Below, piece by piece: positions 36,038 to 47,662 of a DNA stretch of 64,000 nt. The DNA comes from Microcoleus vaginatus WJT46-NPBG5 (GTDB taxonomy: Bacteria; Cyanobacteriota; Cyanobacteriia; Cyanobacteriales; Oscillatoriaceae), in contig JAHHHM010000023.1 in the NCBI GenBank assembly GCA_019359355.1, forward strand, positions 1 through 64,000, written 5' to 3'. Position 1 is the stretch's first letter, and every line of letters begins with the position of its first letter. The notes under the pieces are model-generated. The model worked only from the letters and a program-made list of their open reading frames with translations. It was not told the origin of the DNA and made no database searches. The position numbers were made by a program, and so were the translations under genes.

Positions 36038-36329
36038 AGGCTTAAAAATTAGGGCAGGGGCAAGTTTATGCTTCTTTCTCACCAGCCGAATAGCGCATTT
36101 ATCCTGCGAAGACAAATCCATCTAGCGATCAGGAGCGCAAACGATCAAAGTATTATAATTTTTCTTTAACCTATTGGTAAATTTTATAGACAAATTGTTG
36201 AAAAGCTTTACATAATTGCCATTGAGCTGCAAGTTTAGAGTTTCACTCCCTGAGCAAGATATGAATGATTGCGTCCCAATATTCGTTTAAAATCGATTTG
36301 CCGCCCATGCTTTCTCCAGGGTAAATCTG

Positions 36330-36773
36330 ATGGAAACAGAAGACGCTATCAACTCAAACACTGAACCGGCCTCTGGCACTGATATCGCCATAGAAGGCAT
36401 TACAGAGCCGGTAGTGCAGCGCTATTTTGAAACGTTTAATGCCGGCGATTTTGAGGCGACAGCGGCGCTGTTTGCCGCAGATGGACAGATGAACCCGCCT
36501 TTTGAGGAGCCGCTGGTCGGCCCTGAAGCAATTGCCGCTTACCTAGAAGCGCAAGCAAAAGGGATGCAACTCAACCCGCGCCAAGGCATCGCTGAGACGT
36601 TAGAAAATAACCAAACTCAGATTCAAGTCAGCGGGAAGGTACAGACTCCCTGGTTTGGTGTGAATGTCAGTTGGATTTTTATACTCAATCAAGAGCAAGA
36701 ACTGATTTCTGGCACGATTAAACTCCTGGCGTCTCCCCAGGAATTGCTGAATATGCGCCAATCTCAGTCTTGA
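36330..36773 (+). CDS. Orange-carotenoid-protein C-terminal-domain homologue (CTDH), NTF2 fold
   Basis: CTDH proteins bind keto-carotenoids and deliver them to helical carotenoid proteins or to OCP apoprotein, so they act in photoprotection. The 147-residue sequence follows the OCP C-terminal domain closely: VVQRYFETFNAGDFEA, ALFAADG, NPPFEEPLVG, GKVQTPWFGVNVSWIF and KLLASPQELLN. Tyr32 and Trp115 appear to correspond to the OCP Tyr201 and Trp288 that bind the carotenoid ring. No cysteine is visible, unlike some CTDHs that dimerise through one. The N-terminal 25 residues are an acidic extension. The helical-domain partner is not in the window. Confidence 0.88.
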   Translation: METEDAINSNTEPASGTDIAIEGITEPVVQRYFETFNAGDFEATAALFAADGQMNPPFEEPLVGPEAIAAYLEAQAKGMQLNPRQGIAETLENNQTQIQVSGKVQTPWFGVNVSWIFILNQEQELISGTIKLLASPQELLNMRQSQS

Positions 36774-37139
36774 TGGCTGAAGCCTCTCTCGGCGCTTGGA
36801 AATGAAGGCTTCCGAAGCGCGATTAAGTGAATTAATGGCTGCTAGTCTTAAGAATTTGCCGGCTTTAAGTCAGCGTAACTTATTAGAATTTCTAATTTTA
36901 TTTCACATCAATTTAGTTTATTTGAGACTCCCATAAATTGCGATGTGCCGGCACAGATGCCCTTAACCTAAGCAGAACATTAGTATGATTTCTCAATGGT
37001 TTAGGAAATGGTAAAACCGGCTGAAAGCTTATGCCCAGATAGATAGCGCCGGTGGAGTTTCTATTCTCCGCTTAAGCGCTATCGTGAAAAACATTTCACT
37101 CATCGCGGTTGCTGAAGCCTGATCCAGACCCGTAGATGA
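36774..37139. other. Intergenic region between CTDH and the anti-sigma-type gene
   Basis: About 370 nt between convergent genes. No supported gene or clear terminator was found. Confidence 0.45.
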
Positions 37140-37568
37140 CTAAGCTTTCTTCACTTCTGGCAAACTGGCTTCCAATTTGAGACAGTTACGACCGTCTATT
37201 TGCAAGCAATATTCAACCCTATCCATCAGACGATTCATAATCAACCAGCCATAGCCGCCGTCAGACATTGCTTCAGGTGATGGAGCCATATAGGTAGAGA
37301 GATCGTATCCTCTACCGTGATCCCAAACTTCCAGAGCGATGTCACGATCCTTAAGTTCTAAGCGAATTAGCACCGGCAGGTTAGGCTGATCTCTATGAGC
37401 GTGTCGAACGACGTTGGAATAAGCTTCCGCTAGAACCAGGCGCAAGCGATTGGACTGACGGGGCCAATCAACATATTCGCCGACTTCAACCTCTAAAGAA
37501 CCCAGCAGCCAGTTTTCGACAATTGTCAAAAACCTCAAATCACTTGGCACATGAAGCTCAGTTCTCAT
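37140..37568 (-). CDS. Serine kinase / anti-sigma-type regulator (RsbW-like HATPase)
   Basis: The 142-residue GHKL ATPase has an N-box LAEAYSNVVRHAH, a G1 box DHGRGYD and a G2-like GGYGWLIMNRLMD. In RsbW/SpoIIAB-type systems such kinases phosphorylate an STAS antagonist and sequester a partner. It lies 3 nt downstream of a response-regulator/GAF/PP2C phosphatase gene on the same strand, forming a clear two-gene operon. No STAS antagonist or alternative sigma gene is adjacent, so the target of the switch is unknown. Confidence 0.87.
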   Translation of the reverse strand: MRTELHVPSDLRFLTIVENWLLGSLEVEVGEYVDWPRQSNRLRLVLAEAYSNVVRHAHRDQPNLPVLIRLELKDRDIALEVWDHGRGYDLSTYMAPSPEAMSDGGYGWLIMNRLMDRVEYCLQIDGRNCLKLEASLPEVKKA

Positions 37569-37571
37569 AGC

Positions 37572-39230
37572 TCACAGAACCTCCAGAGAAAGAATAGTTT
37601 GGTCATCTTCTTGCTCCACCGCTTGATCGCGGATGCGAGCCAATAAATTATTCAGGTCTAAAGGAGCCGGCTCAGCCAGTAGAAGCTCCCAAAGCCCCGA
37701 CTGTTGGAGCATTGACCCTGCATTTGACCCGCTGCCGGCGGAGCCTTCTTCAGAGATAGTGGCTTCTGTAATGCCATCGCTCGTTAGTAGAAAGATATCC
37801 CCTGGATTTAACGCTAAGGTGCCCGCTTTGGCTTTCCACACCGGCAAGATCCCCAAAGGAACGCCTCGAACTTTTAGGAAATTTGGCTCGATCTCTGCTT
37901 TGTCAGCCACCGCTTGCTTAGACCAAACGAGGGGATAAATGTGTCCCGCATTTGCATAAACCAGTTGCTTGGTTGCCGGTGTGTAACGAGCCAGAACCAT
38001 TGTAATAAAGCAGTTATTACTCACCAGATCCTCTGAGAGGATGCTGTTGAGGTTTTGCATCACCTGTTCGGGTTCTGGAGTATTTTCTTGAGACAATTCC
38101 CGTCGCATGACAGAAATGGCACTTGCCATAAACAGTGCGGCTGGAACGCCTTTACCCGAAACATCCCCCACCGCGACCCAAATATCTCCTTGAGCGTGAA
38201 TATAAACTTCAAAGAAATCGCCTCCCACTTCTCGCGCCGGATAGCAGCAAGCTTGGACCTTCGCACTCTCCATCTCTGGCCAACTTTGGCGCAGCAGGTT
38301 TGTTTGAATTTGACGCGCCACTTCTAGCTCAGCTCGCATTTGCTGGGCTTGCTCTTGGCTGCGCTGGTAAAGCTTGGCTTGCGAAAGCGCGAGGGCGGCT
38401 TGTTCTGCCATCCCTTCAATTAGCTGGATATCTTCAGATGACCAAGCAGCCGCATGGTTTTCTTGGTAGAGCGATAAAACTGCCAGAAAATCCTTTTGGT
38501 AGAGCAGTGGCAACACCAGGCGATTTGCACTGTTGCTGTCTTCTTCACCCAGGCTAACTTGGCGCTGCCGGCTTTCGAGGACGGTGTGAATCAGGGGATC
38601 TTCGTGATAAAGCGGCGTTTGCGAGTTGAGCGCTTGATAAGAAAAAATTTCTGGCATCAAGCGATCACTTTCCACCGGACGCAGGATGCCGGCGCAAGCG
38701 TCAAAAGTCCGGCCCATCGTCTCCACAATTGTTTGGAGCATACTGCGATAGTCCAGTGACTCGCGGATCGCACTCATCACTTCATTAAAGAGTAATTCGC
38801 GCCGCAGAGCTCTTTGCAGTTCGTTGGTTCGTTGCTTGATAACTTTATAAGTTTCCGAAGCTTGTTGAACCACCGCCTTTAATTCTTCAGGCTGCCACGG
38901 TTTAGTAATGTATTTAAAGACTTGGCCTGAGTTAATTGCCTCCACCAAATCTTCCACATCGGTGTAGCCTGTCAGTAAGATGCGAATCGTATCGGGATAA
39001 CGATCTACCGTTTTTCCCAAAAACTCTGTGCCATTCATTTCTGGCATTCGCTGGTCAGAGATGATGACAGCCATTTCTCCCTGCTGATCCAGCGTTTCCA
39101 GGGCACTCAAGGCACTGTCGGCTCTGTAGACCTGAAAATCTCGCCGAAACGTCCGGTACAGCAAGTCTAGGTTGTCTGCCTCGTCATCAACTACCAAGAG
39201 TTTGAGTTTGCCTCGATTTCCTTGACTCAT
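37572..39230 (-). CDS. Response regulator with GAF and PP2C-type phosphatase domains (RsbU-like)
   Basis: Numbered from the ATG at 39230 (552 aa): receiver domain about 8-125 with Asp15, Asp16 and phosphosite Asp59 (IISDQRMP). A linker coiled coil follows, then GAF domain about 155-290, a second coiled coil, and a SpoIIE/RsbU phosphatase domain to the end. Metal ligands are in VGGDFFEVY, VGDVSGKG, LTSDGITEA and EDDQTIL. A TTG at 39287 would add 19 residues; the ATG is preferred. A kinase signal sensed through the receiver would activate the phosphatase, which would dephosphorylate an antagonist protein phosphorylated by the downstream HATPase. Confidence 0.9.
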   Translation of the reverse strand: MSQGNRGKLKLLVVDDEADNLDLLYRTFRRDFQVYRADSALSALETLDQQGEMAVIISDQRMPEMNGTEFLGKTVDRYPDTIRILLTGYTDVEDLVEAINSGQVFKYITKPWQPEELKAVVQQASETYKVIKQRTNELQRALRRELLFNEVMSAIRESLDYRSMLQTIVETMGRTFDACAGILRPVESDRLMPEIFSYQALNSQTPLYHEDPLIHTVLESRQRQVSLGEEDSNSANRLVLPLLYQKDFLAVLSLYQENHAAAWSSEDIQLIEGMAEQAALALSQAKLYQRSQEQAQQMRAELEVARQIQTNLLRQSWPEMESAKVQACCYPAREVGGDFFEVYIHAQGDIWVAVGDVSGKGVPAALFMASAISVMRRELSQENTPEPEQVMQNLNSILSEDLVSNNCFITMVLARYTPATKQLVYANAGHIYPLVWSKQAVADKAEIEPNFLKVRGVPLGILPVWKAKAGTLALNPGDIFLLTSDGITEATISEEGSAGSGSNAGSMLQQSGLWELLLAEPAPLDLNNLLARIRDQAVEQEDDQTILSLEVL

Positions 39231-39577
39231 GCAAGACCCCACTTCCCGGCTAATCCATCTACTCGCGCTCGAAGATCCATTATCCAAACACTATAATTTC
39301 GGGTCACAGGAAGATATCCGGGATGTTTGGACGATGGATCTTCAACTAAAGATACAGCCAATAGCATCAGTACATCCGGCTTTATGCCAATATGTTTGCG
39401 GCACGTCTGGCAAATAGCTAGCGAGATATTCCCTTAAAGAAAGTACCCTAAAATTGGGTGTCTCTAACAGGTAGAAGTTGCTGAGTTAAAACCGGCATTT
39501 CGAGTTTTCGCTCTCGCTATTGCTTCTAGTGCTGTGCGATTCCCATCGGGTGAGGGGTTTTACCCCCTATTTTTATA
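39231..39577. other. Intergenic region upstream of the PP2C operon
   Basis: About 350 nt between two minus-strand genes. A short inverted repeat (ACCC...GGGT near 39446-39460) is present. No supported gene. Confidence 0.45.
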
Positions 39578-40489
39578 TCACGCACTCGATCTTTCGGCTA
39601 ACCTAAGTTTGGCCGAGCGTGATCGAGGATTCGTTGCCAGTTCCTCAGCTTGCGGCAAAATGGGCTTTTTCGTCAAGACCCGCAGCAGCGGTGAATCGCG
39701 CAGACGGTGCTTGGCGATCCGGTCTTCCAGGCTATGAAAACTGATAACTCCCAACCGGCCTCCTGGTTTTAGCCAGTTGGGGGCAACGTTAAGAAATGTT
39801 TCTAAAGAAGTTAGCTCTTGGTTAACCGCGATTCGCAAGGCTTGAAAGACGCGAGTGGCTGGGTGGATGCGACCATGACGGTATTTGGGGGGAACGCTGC
39901 GGGAGATCACGTCTGCGAGTTCTGTGGTGGTGTGGAACGGTCGCCGGCCTACAATTTGACGCGCTAGCCGGCGTGAGAGACGTTCTTCGCCATAGGTGTA
40001 AAAAATATTTGCCAGTTCTGTTTCCTCCCAGTGATTGATAATTTCTGCGGCTGTCAGGGATTGCCGGCAATCCATTCGCATATCTAGTTCAGCCGTATGG
40101 CGAAAACTAAATCCTCGTGCCGGTGTATCAAGCTGGCCCGAACTTACGCCCAAATCTGCGATAATTCCGTCAAATTGCGTGTTATTTGGCTTAAATTCGG
40201 CATAATTTCCTCGCCAGAAATTGACACGGTCGCCAAATTGTGCCAAGTGAGTCTTGGCAGTCGCGAGTGCTTGCTCATCCCGGTCAATTGCCGTTACCCG
40301 CACACCAGGGGACAGTGCCAAAAGCAAACTGCTGTGGCCGCCGGCACCCACTGTCGCATCCAAATAATGACCATCTGCAACGATCACCACACCCTCTATC
40401 AATTCCCGACTCAACACCGGCACATGGACAAATCCTGGTGTTTGCGTGTCTGTCTTCTCTTCCAAATCTCTCAATTCTTCATCCTTCAT
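39578..40489 (-). CDS. rsmH: 16S rRNA (cytosine1402-N4)-methyltransferase
   Basis: RsmH (formerly MraW) methylates N4 of C1402 in the ribosomal P site using S-adenosylmethionine. Visible features are [12 protein letters not shown], the SAM-binding GAGGHS near 48-53, [39 protein letters not shown], and the C-terminal [12 protein letters not shown] with RSRSAKLR. The frame is open to a GTG at 40507, but the ATG at 40489 gives the better N-terminus. It overlaps the stop of the M48 gene by 11 nt, so the two are translationally coupled. Confidence 0.95.
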   Translation of the reverse strand: MKDEELRDLEEKTDTQTPGFVHVPVLSRELIEGVVIVADGHYLDATVGAGGHSSLLLALSPGVRVTAIDRDEQALATAKTHLAQFGDRVNFWRGNYAEFKPNNTQFDGIIADLGVSSGQLDTPARGFSFRHTAELDMRMDCRQSLTAAEIINHWEETELANIFYTYGEERLSRRLARQIVGRRPFHTTTELADVISRSVPPKYRHGRIHPATRVFQALRIAVNQELTSLETFLNVAPNWLKPGGRLGVISFHSLEDRIAKHRLRDSPLLRVLTKKPILPQAEELATNPRSRSAKLRLAERSSA

Positions 40490-42395
40490 GTTTATAAATA
40501 GCCGCACCCTGTATTTCTCGCAAGATTTGTTCTAAATCTTTGAAGTTCTTCTCTTGAGAATTCAGAAGAATAACATAAGCTTGTCCGGGGAACCTTACTT
40601 CAGACACAAACTGGTTAAAAAATTGTTGGTCGCTGTCCGAACTTTGGAATTTATACCAAGCTCGACGCAACTTTATTCCTAAAACATAAAAAGGTTGCTC
40701 CGGGAAATATATCACCTTTTTCCGAACTAGATAAACTTCTTTAACTTGAGTGTAACGAGAAACTTGCTGTAGCAGCAATGCCAAAGCTGCCGACGGCAGA
40801 TCATGAGGCAAAAACGTGTCACTTTCCTGCACAAAAGACCGCTCTTGCTGAGCTATTAACAGTAACTCATAATGCTGTTGAGCACGTGCTTGGTAAGCTT
40901 TTGCTTTCTCAAGCTGCCCATGTTCCTTGAAAAAAGCATAAATCAACTCACACCCAGGCAGCACTTTTTCGGGGTCTTTTTCCATCGCTTTCTCGATGTG
41001 ACCAATGCCAGAAAGTTCATTTTGCTCTAACAAAATTTGACCGAGCAAAAAGTGAGTTGAAGGATGTGCCGGCGCAGTTGTGAGGATTTCTCTCAAAAGT
41101 GGAATCGCCGCTTCATTTCCCTTAAATTCTGCCGTCCAAGCGGCGCGATCCCAAGCGTCCTCCGGCGTAAGTTGCTGAGTTTTAGCTTTCTTATCAAGGA
41201 TTTTTAACTGATTTTGTGCTTCTTTAGCATAGGCATAGCGTTGCCGCCAAGGCGTTTCCATGTCCTGTTTCCAGGTATGGTCAAAATCTGCGAGAAACTG
41301 TTTAAATTTGCTTTCTAAAAATTCTTGAGCTGCACTGATTTTGACATCAGCTGGCAGGGGAATTTGCTTAGGTTTGCCCTTGAGATAACCTAAAGCAGCA
41401 AGTCGGTCTGTTAGGCAAGGATGGGTGTCATCCAGATCGGTTTTTTGTGCAAGCGCTCGGTCTAGCCAAACAGTTGCCTCATCAGCCGGAATACCAGCAG
41501 CCAAAGCTTTAACTAGATTTGTATAAATTGCTGCCGGCGGCTCGACTTGATGAATCACTTGTTTATCAATATTTGGCCAAAAAGAATGGTGCAAAAATTT
41601 AGCGCTGACTTTCACATTAATCAGCGCCTCAGCCATATTTTGCGCTCCGGCGAGAGCCGCCGCACATCGATCCGCTTCATATTCATTTATTCGCGCTAAA
41701 ACAAACGAGTAAGCGTAAAAAAATGGAGCATACCAGTTAAAAAAATTCTGAAAAAGAACGGAAGATCCCCCGTGATTGCTTTGTTGTAATCTTTTTAATA
41801 TTTGAACATAAATTTGTCGAACGCGATAAATCCAGCCGGCAAAGCGACTGTGGTTACCAGATAAATGTCCCAATTCATGAGCGAGAACCGCACGAAACTG
41901 TTCTGGGGAAAGCGCTTGCATTAAAGGCAGTCCCACGATTAAATAGTTTTGCTGCCAGCCAAATATCCCTAAACGAGGTCTTTGGATAACCCCAGCATTA
42001 AACTCTTCAGTGAGCAGGATGTGATGAAACCGTGGCGCTTCCAACTTTAACGTCAGTTCGTCAACCAGCTCAAACAGGCGGGGAACTTCTTGCCGGCGCA
42101 ATTCTAAACCCGTCGGTGGGGGAAAACGTACCCACAGGGATTTGAGGACGATGAATGTGGGAACGAGAACCAGAATGCCGAATTTGAGGACGTAGCCATT
42201 GATTCTGCCGGTTGAGATCACCATCGCCACAAGCAGTGCCGGGAGAGCCAGTAGCAGTGCCAGGATGGTGAAGATGTAGGCGTAGCCAAGCACAGCAAGT
42301 AGCGCCACGCAAAGCTTGTAGAGTGCCGGCTGCTGATGTGCAAACTTTTCTAGGCGCTGGATGAGCGCATCAAACTGTGGTTGAGTTATGGCCAT
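40479..42395 (-). CDS. M48-family membrane zinc peptidase with TPR-like C-terminus
   Basis: A 638-residue protein with two N-terminal membrane helices (about 30-80), then an M48 (HtpX/Ste24-type) domain with HELGH (His173, Glu174, His177) and the downstream NEYEADRCA glutamate. A C-terminal tetratricopeptide-like region (about 430-530) and an alpha/beta tail follow. M48 proteases degrade misfolded membrane proteins; the TPR part may present partners. The start ATG at 42395 is preferred over a TTG at 42434 because [12 protein letters not shown] begins the conserved part. It overlaps rsmH by 11 nt, an unusual pairing of a protease and an rRNA methylase. Confidence 0.87.
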   Translation of the reverse strand: MAITQPQFDALIQRLEKFAHQQPALYKLCVALLAVLGYAYIFTILALLLALPALLVAMVISTGRINGYVLKFGILVLVPTFIVLKSLWVRFPPPTGLELRRQEVPRLFELVDELTLKLEAPRFHHILLTEEFNAGVIQRPRLGIFGWQQNYLIVGLPLMQALSPEQFRAVLAHELGHLSGNHSRFAGWIYRVRQIYVQILKRLQQSNHGGSSVLFQNFFNWYAPFFYAYSFVLARINEYEADRCAAALAGAQNMAEALINVKVSAKFLHHSFWPNIDKQVIHQVEPPAAIYTNLVKALAAGIPADEATVWLDRALAQKTDLDDTHPCLTDRLAALGYLKGKPKQIPLPADVKISAAQEFLESKFKQFLADFDHTWKQDMETPWRQRYAYAKEAQNQLKILDKKAKTQQLTPEDAWDRAAWTAEFKGNEAAIPLLREILTTAPAHPSTHFLLGQILLEQNELSGIGHIEKAMEKDPEKVLPGCELIYAFFKEHGQLEKAKAYQARAQQHYELLLIAQQERSFVQESDTFLPHDLPSAALALLLQQVSRYTQVKEVYLVRKKVIYFPEQPFYVLGIKLRRAWYKFQSSDSDQQFFNQFVSEVRFPGQAYVILLNSQEKNFKDLEQILREIQGAAIYKHEG

Positions 42396-42639
42396 GAGAC
42401 ATATTCTTTTGTTGGGAAGATTGAAGCTGAGCAATCTTGCCGATAGCTTTGTTTAATCTTGGCCTATTCCCTTACCCTTCAATCCATATAATTAGAAGAA
42501 GTGCAACAAAAATCAATATTAGGTGCTAGACCTGCCGGCTCACCGAGGATTGGAGATGGGCGATTTTATCCAACATCCACAATCCAACATAAACTGGGTG
42601 CGGCGGCTCGAAACTGTATAAAGGGGAGAATGCTGAGCG

Positions 42640-43824
42640 ATGTCAAGGATTGAAACAAGAACAGAACCCATGATCCTCAACATGGGTCCCCACCACCCTT
42701 CCATGCACGGGGTGCTGCGGTTAATTATGACTCTCGACGGTGAGAATGTGGTGGATTGTGAGCCGGTGATCGGCTACTTGCACCGAGGAATGGAAAAGAT
42801 CGCCGAAAACCGCACCAATATCATGTACGTTCCCTACGTCAGCCGGTGGGACTACGCCGAGGGAATGTTCAACGAAGCCGTTACCGTCAATGCGCCGGAA
42901 AAATTGGCTGATATTGCGGTTCCCAGACGCGCCAGCTACATCCGCGTGATTATGCTGGAGTTGAACCGGATCGCCAACCATTTGCTCTGGCTTGGCCCAT
43001 TTATGGCTGACGTTGGTGCTCAGACGCCCTTTTTCTACATTTTCCGGGAACGTGAGCTGATTTATGACCTGTGGGAAGCTGCCACCGGCTACCGGATGGT
43101 GAATAACAACTACTTCCGCATTGGGGGAGTTGCAGCGGATCTGCCTTACGGTTGGGTTGATAAGTGCGAAGATTTTTGCGACTATTTCGATCCCAAAGTT
43201 GATGAATATGAGCGCTTAATTACAGATAACCCAATTTTCCGCCGGCGCGTTGAGGGAATTGGCACGATCAGCCGTGAAGAAGCGATTAACTGGGGACTTT
43301 CTGGCCCAATGTTACGCGCTTCCGGGGTTCAGTGGGACTTGCGGAAGGTTGATCATTACGAGTGCTACGATGACTTCGACTGGGAAGTACATTGGGAAAC
43401 TGCCGGCGACTGTATGGCGCGTTACGTGGTGCGAATTCGTGAGATGCGCGAGTCGGTGAAGATTATTCGCCAAGCGTTGAAAGGATTGCCCGGTGGCCCA
43501 TTTGAGAATTTGGAAGCCAAACGCATGGCAGAAGGGCCAAAATCTGAGTGGAACAGCTTTGATTACCAGTTTATTGGTAAGAAAATTGCGCCTACTTTCA
43601 AGATTCCTAAAGGCGAACATTATGTCCGCGTTGAAAGCGGCAAAGGTGAGTTAGGAATTTACATTATCGGAGATGATAATGTATTCCCCTGGCGCTGGAA
43701 AATTCGGGCGGCTGATTTCGTTAATTTGCAAATCTTGCCTCAGCTATTGCGAGGAATGAAGGTTGCAGATATTGTGACGATTTTGGGCAGTATCGATGTG
43801 ATCATGGGATCGGTTGACAGATAA
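42640..43824 (+). CDS. ndhH: NAD(P)H-quinone oxidoreductase subunit H
   Basis: NdhH is the 49-kDa-type subunit (NuoD/NDUFS2 homologue) at the quinone site of NDH-1 on the thylakoid membrane. The 394-residue protein fits the family throughout: [67 protein letters not shown], and the C-terminal [12 protein letters not shown]. The quinone-site His of the PHHP motif is present. Arg49 lies in GYLHRGMEK, the place where mitochondrial NDUFS2 carries dimethyl-arginine. The gene directly precedes a methyltransferase of the NDUFAF7 family. Confidence 0.98.
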   Translation: MSRIETRTEPMILNMGPHHPSMHGVLRLIMTLDGENVVDCEPVIGYLHRGMEKIAENRTNIMYVPYVSRWDYAEGMFNEAVTVNAPEKLADIAVPRRASYIRVIMLELNRIANHLLWLGPFMADVGAQTPFFYIFRERELIYDLWEAATGYRMVNNNYFRIGGVAADLPYGWVDKCEDFCDYFDPKVDEYERLITDNPIFRRRVEGIGTISREEAINWGLSGPMLRASGVQWDLRKVDHYECYDDFDWEVHWETAGDCMARYVVRIREMRESVKIIRQALKGLPGGPFENLEAKRMAEGPKSEWNSFDYQFIGKKIAPTFKIPKGEHYVRVESGKGELGIYIIGDDNVFPWRWKIRAADFVNLQILPQLLRGMKVADIVTILGSIDVIMGSVDR

Positions 43825-43831
43825 GATATTT

Positions 43832-43974
43832 TTAACCGCAGATGATAGCGCAGCGTGGCGCTAGCCATACGCAGATGAACACAGATAACTTGTCTTCATC
43901 TGCGTTCATTGGCGGTTAATAAACTATAGATAACTTCTCTTCATCTGCGTTTATCTGCGTGCATCTGCGGTTAA
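43832..43974. repeat. Dispersed CCGCAGAT repeats in inverted orientation
   Basis: TTAACCGCAGATG (43832) and related units (ACGCAGATGAAC) are followed by inverse copies (TTCATCTGCGTT, GCATCTGCGGTTAA) up to 43974. The ends can pair as a large hairpin between ndhH and the methyltransferase gene. Related units occur near 52390, 53315, 55070-55140 and 58621. Confidence 0.8.
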
Positions 43975-43993
43975 AAAAATTCCAAATATTCTT

Positions 43994-45184
43994 ATGGATG
44001 AGAGCAACCGGCAGCTTTGCGAAATCATTGCTCAGCGAATTGCCGAGAGTCCCGAAAAGCGTATTACATTTGCAGAATATATGGATTTGGCGCTGTATCA
44101 CCGGCACCACGGTTATTATGCGACGAATCAAGTCAATATTGGCACGAAAGGTGATTTTTTCACCTCGCCGCATCTCGGTGCTGATTTTGGTGAATTGCTA
44201 GCAGAACAATTTTATGAAATGTGGGAAATTTTGGGGAAGCCGGCCCCGTTTCAATTGGTAGAAATGGGTGCAGGGCAAGGGTTGTTAGCGGCGGATGTGC
44301 TGAAATATTTACATAAACATTATTTTGATTGTTTTGAAGTTTTAGAATATGTGATTGTTGAAAAAGCTGCGGCGCTGATTGAAGAACAAAAACATATTTT
44401 ATCAAAATTGTCAAGATTCGGCGCAAATTTGCGTTGGTGTCGTTGGGAAGAGATGCCGGCAGAATCGATCACAGGTTGCTTTTTTTCTAATGAGTTAGTA
44501 GATGCGCTGCCGGTGCATCAAGTTGTAATTAAAGACGGACAATTACAAGAAATTCATATAACGAAAAGCCTCGAATCCTCCGCTTTATTTAAGGAAGAAA
44601 CGGCAGAACTTTCTACCCCGGAACTTGCCGAGTATTTTGAATTTGTGGGGATTGATGTGTTGGGGAGTAGCTATGAAGAGGGTTATCGCAGCGAGGTGAA
44701 TTTGGCGGCGTTAGACTGGATGCAAACGGTGGCAAACCGGCTGCAACGCGGGTATGTGCTGACGATTGATTACGGCTATCTTGCTGAGCGATATTACAGC
44801 CGGCATCGACGTGAGGGAACCTTGCAATGTTACTACCAGCACGCCCATCATAACGATCCCTATATTAATGTAGGCCGGCAGGATATCACCGCTCATGTTG
44901 ATTTTACGGCCTTGCAGCGTCAGGGAGCATTGTGCCGGCTACAGCCGGTGGGTTTTGTTCAGCAAGGATTGTTTTTGATGGCGCTGGGTTTGGGAGATCG
45001 GATTGCGGCGCTTTCCAATATGCAGACACCAGATATTTCAGGTTTACTGCGCCGGCGTGAGGCGTTGCACCAGTTGATGAATCCGATGGGATTGGGTAAT
45101 TTTGGGGTATTAATCCAGAGTAAGGGGTTAAATGAGGAAGAGAGGGGACGGAGTTTGAAGGGATTGAGCGTGCCGGTGATGTAA
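43994..45184 (+). CDS. SAM-dependent methyltransferase, NDUFAF7/MidA family (DUF185)
   Basis: The 396-residue protein has the family's start (ITFAEYMDLALYHRHHGYY, GDFFTSPHLGADFGELLAEQ) and the Rossmann SAM motif LVEMGAGQGLLAADVL. It continues with the FFSNELVDALPVHQV segment and LTIDYGYLAERYYSRHRREGT. In mitochondria NDUFAF7 symmetrically dimethylates an arginine of complex I subunit NDUFS2 and is needed for assembly. Here the gene follows ndhH, the NDUFS2 homologue, by about 170 nt of repeat DNA, and ahcY, which clears the by-product S-adenosylhomocysteine, comes next on the same strand. NdhH is therefore the natural candidate substrate, by inference. Confidence 0.88.
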   Translation: MDESNRQLCEIIAQRIAESPEKRITFAEYMDLALYHRHHGYYATNQVNIGTKGDFFTSPHLGADFGELLAEQFYEMWEILGKPAPFQLVEMGAGQGLLAADVLKYLHKHYFDCFEVLEYVIVEKAAALIEEQKHILSKLSRFGANLRWCRWEEMPAESITGCFFSNELVDALPVHQVVIKDGQLQEIHITKSLESSALFKEETAELSTPELAEYFEFVGIDVLGSSYEEGYRSEVNLAALDWMQTVANRLQRGYVLTIDYGYLAERYYSRHRREGTLQCYYQHAHHNDPYINVGRQDITAHVDFTALQRQGALCRLQPVGFVQQGLFLMALGLGDRIAALSNMQTPDISGLLRRREALHQLMNPMGLGNFGVLIQSKGLNEEERGRSLKGLSVPVM

Positions 45185-45339
45185 GATTTGCCAAGGATTT
45201 ATTTTCTTGCCATAAGTCAGATTATTGCTCCCCATTATTCTTTCTACCCTCTCCCCCTATCCCCGCATCAGTATTCTTTGAGTGGGAAGGGACTAGAAAC
45301 GGGCTTTTTAGTCTGTGCAGGAAGAAAGTTATTTGCTAA

Positions 45340-46644
<1,305 letters not shown>

Positions 46645-46979
46645 GGGATTAACGATCAGCTTTGAGCGGTCTTAGTGTTGATTATTTCTGTTTTTTTGAG
46701 GCACTGCCTTGCGCCGGCCTCAAGAATTCTCTCTCTAAAAATGATTGCCGCCCGATAATGCCGATAATTATTTTATAGAGAAACGAGAAATAATTTTCTA
46801 CACGCTAAAGTTTTGAGTCTTGCGTTCTCAAGTAAAATTCTTGGGAACGCAAAAAATTGAGAATTTTAAAAGGGCAAAGCATTCGCGTCATAAATCTTGA
46901 GTTGAAACCCTTACATCTCGCCCTCAAATGCTTTGCCTCTACCTTGATAAATCACCACTAACCACTAACAAATAATCCT
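46645..46979. other. Intergenic region ahcY / dedA with hairpins
   Basis: About 330 nt. GCGTTC-x-CAAG and CTTG-x-GAACGC (about 46822-46850) form a good stem with one mismatch. A second pair, GGCAAAGCATT near 46873 and AATGCTTTGCC near 46927, could enclose it. No T tract follows on the plus strand, so this is not a clear terminator. A structured RNA or repeat element is possible. Confidence 0.45.
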
Positions 46980-47585
46980 ATGCAGGAATGGATAACGAAC
47001 ATCATGGTTTCCCTTGGCTACTTGGGAATTGGGCTATTGATGTTCTTGGAAAACTTGTTTCCCCCCATCCCCTCAGAGTTAATCATGCCGCTGGCCGGTT
47101 TCACAATCTCCCAAGGCAAAATGGAGTTTGCGCCGGCCCTTTTTGCGGGAGTATTGGGCACCATACTAGGAGCGCTGCCGTGGTATTATGCCGGCAAACT
47201 GTTAGGTGACGAGAGATTGCAGGGTTTGGCCGATAAGTACGGTAAGTGGATTTCTGTATCGGGCAAAGATATTCAAAAAGCGAATAACTGGTTTAACAGA
47301 TATGGCAAGCAAGCTGTATTCTTTGGCCGGCTTGTGCCTGGAGTTCGCACCTTAATTTCCATTCCTGCCGGTATTAATGGCATGGCTTTGCTGCCCTTTC
47401 TATTTTACTCAACCATCGGCACAGTCTTGTGGGTGGGTTTACTCACCGTTGCGGGCTTTGTGTTGGGAGATAACTATGAACTTGTAGAAACCTACATTGG
47501 CCCGCTTAGTAAAATCGTCCTTGCTATTTTAATTGCTGGATTTATTATCTGGATCGTTAGAAAAAGAATGAGAATGAACACTTAA
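46980..47585 (+). CDS. DedA-family membrane protein
   Basis: A 201-residue integral membrane protein of the DedA/VTT family, whose members flip or recycle undecaprenyl phosphate or other lipids in bacteria. Family marks are ENLFPPIPSELIMPLAGF near the first re-entrant loop, the GRLVPGVRTLISIPAG segment with its conserved arginines, and four to five hydrophobic segments. The C-terminus is basic (RKRMRM). It precedes an ABC exporter gene by about 80 nt, so the two may be co-expressed for envelope functions. The exact substrate is unknown. Confidence 0.92.
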   Translation: MQEWITNIMVSLGYLGIGLLMFLENLFPPIPSELIMPLAGFTISQGKMEFAPALFAGVLGTILGALPWYYAGKLLGDERLQGLADKYGKWISVSGKDIQKANNWFNRYGKQAVFFGRLVPGVRTLISIPAGINGMALLPFLFYSTIGTVLWVGLLTVAGFVLGDNYELVETYIGPLSKIVLAILIAGFIIWIVRKRMRMNT

Positions 47586-47662
47586 ATATAATCTTGAAAC
47601 ATTGATGAATTAAGCCTGAAAGCTGATAACTTAATACAGGATATTTTTGTAGCAAAAACCGC

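Noticed and set aside
46820-46856. Terminator of ahcY
   Set aside because: The hairpin is good but no T tract follows on the plus strand.
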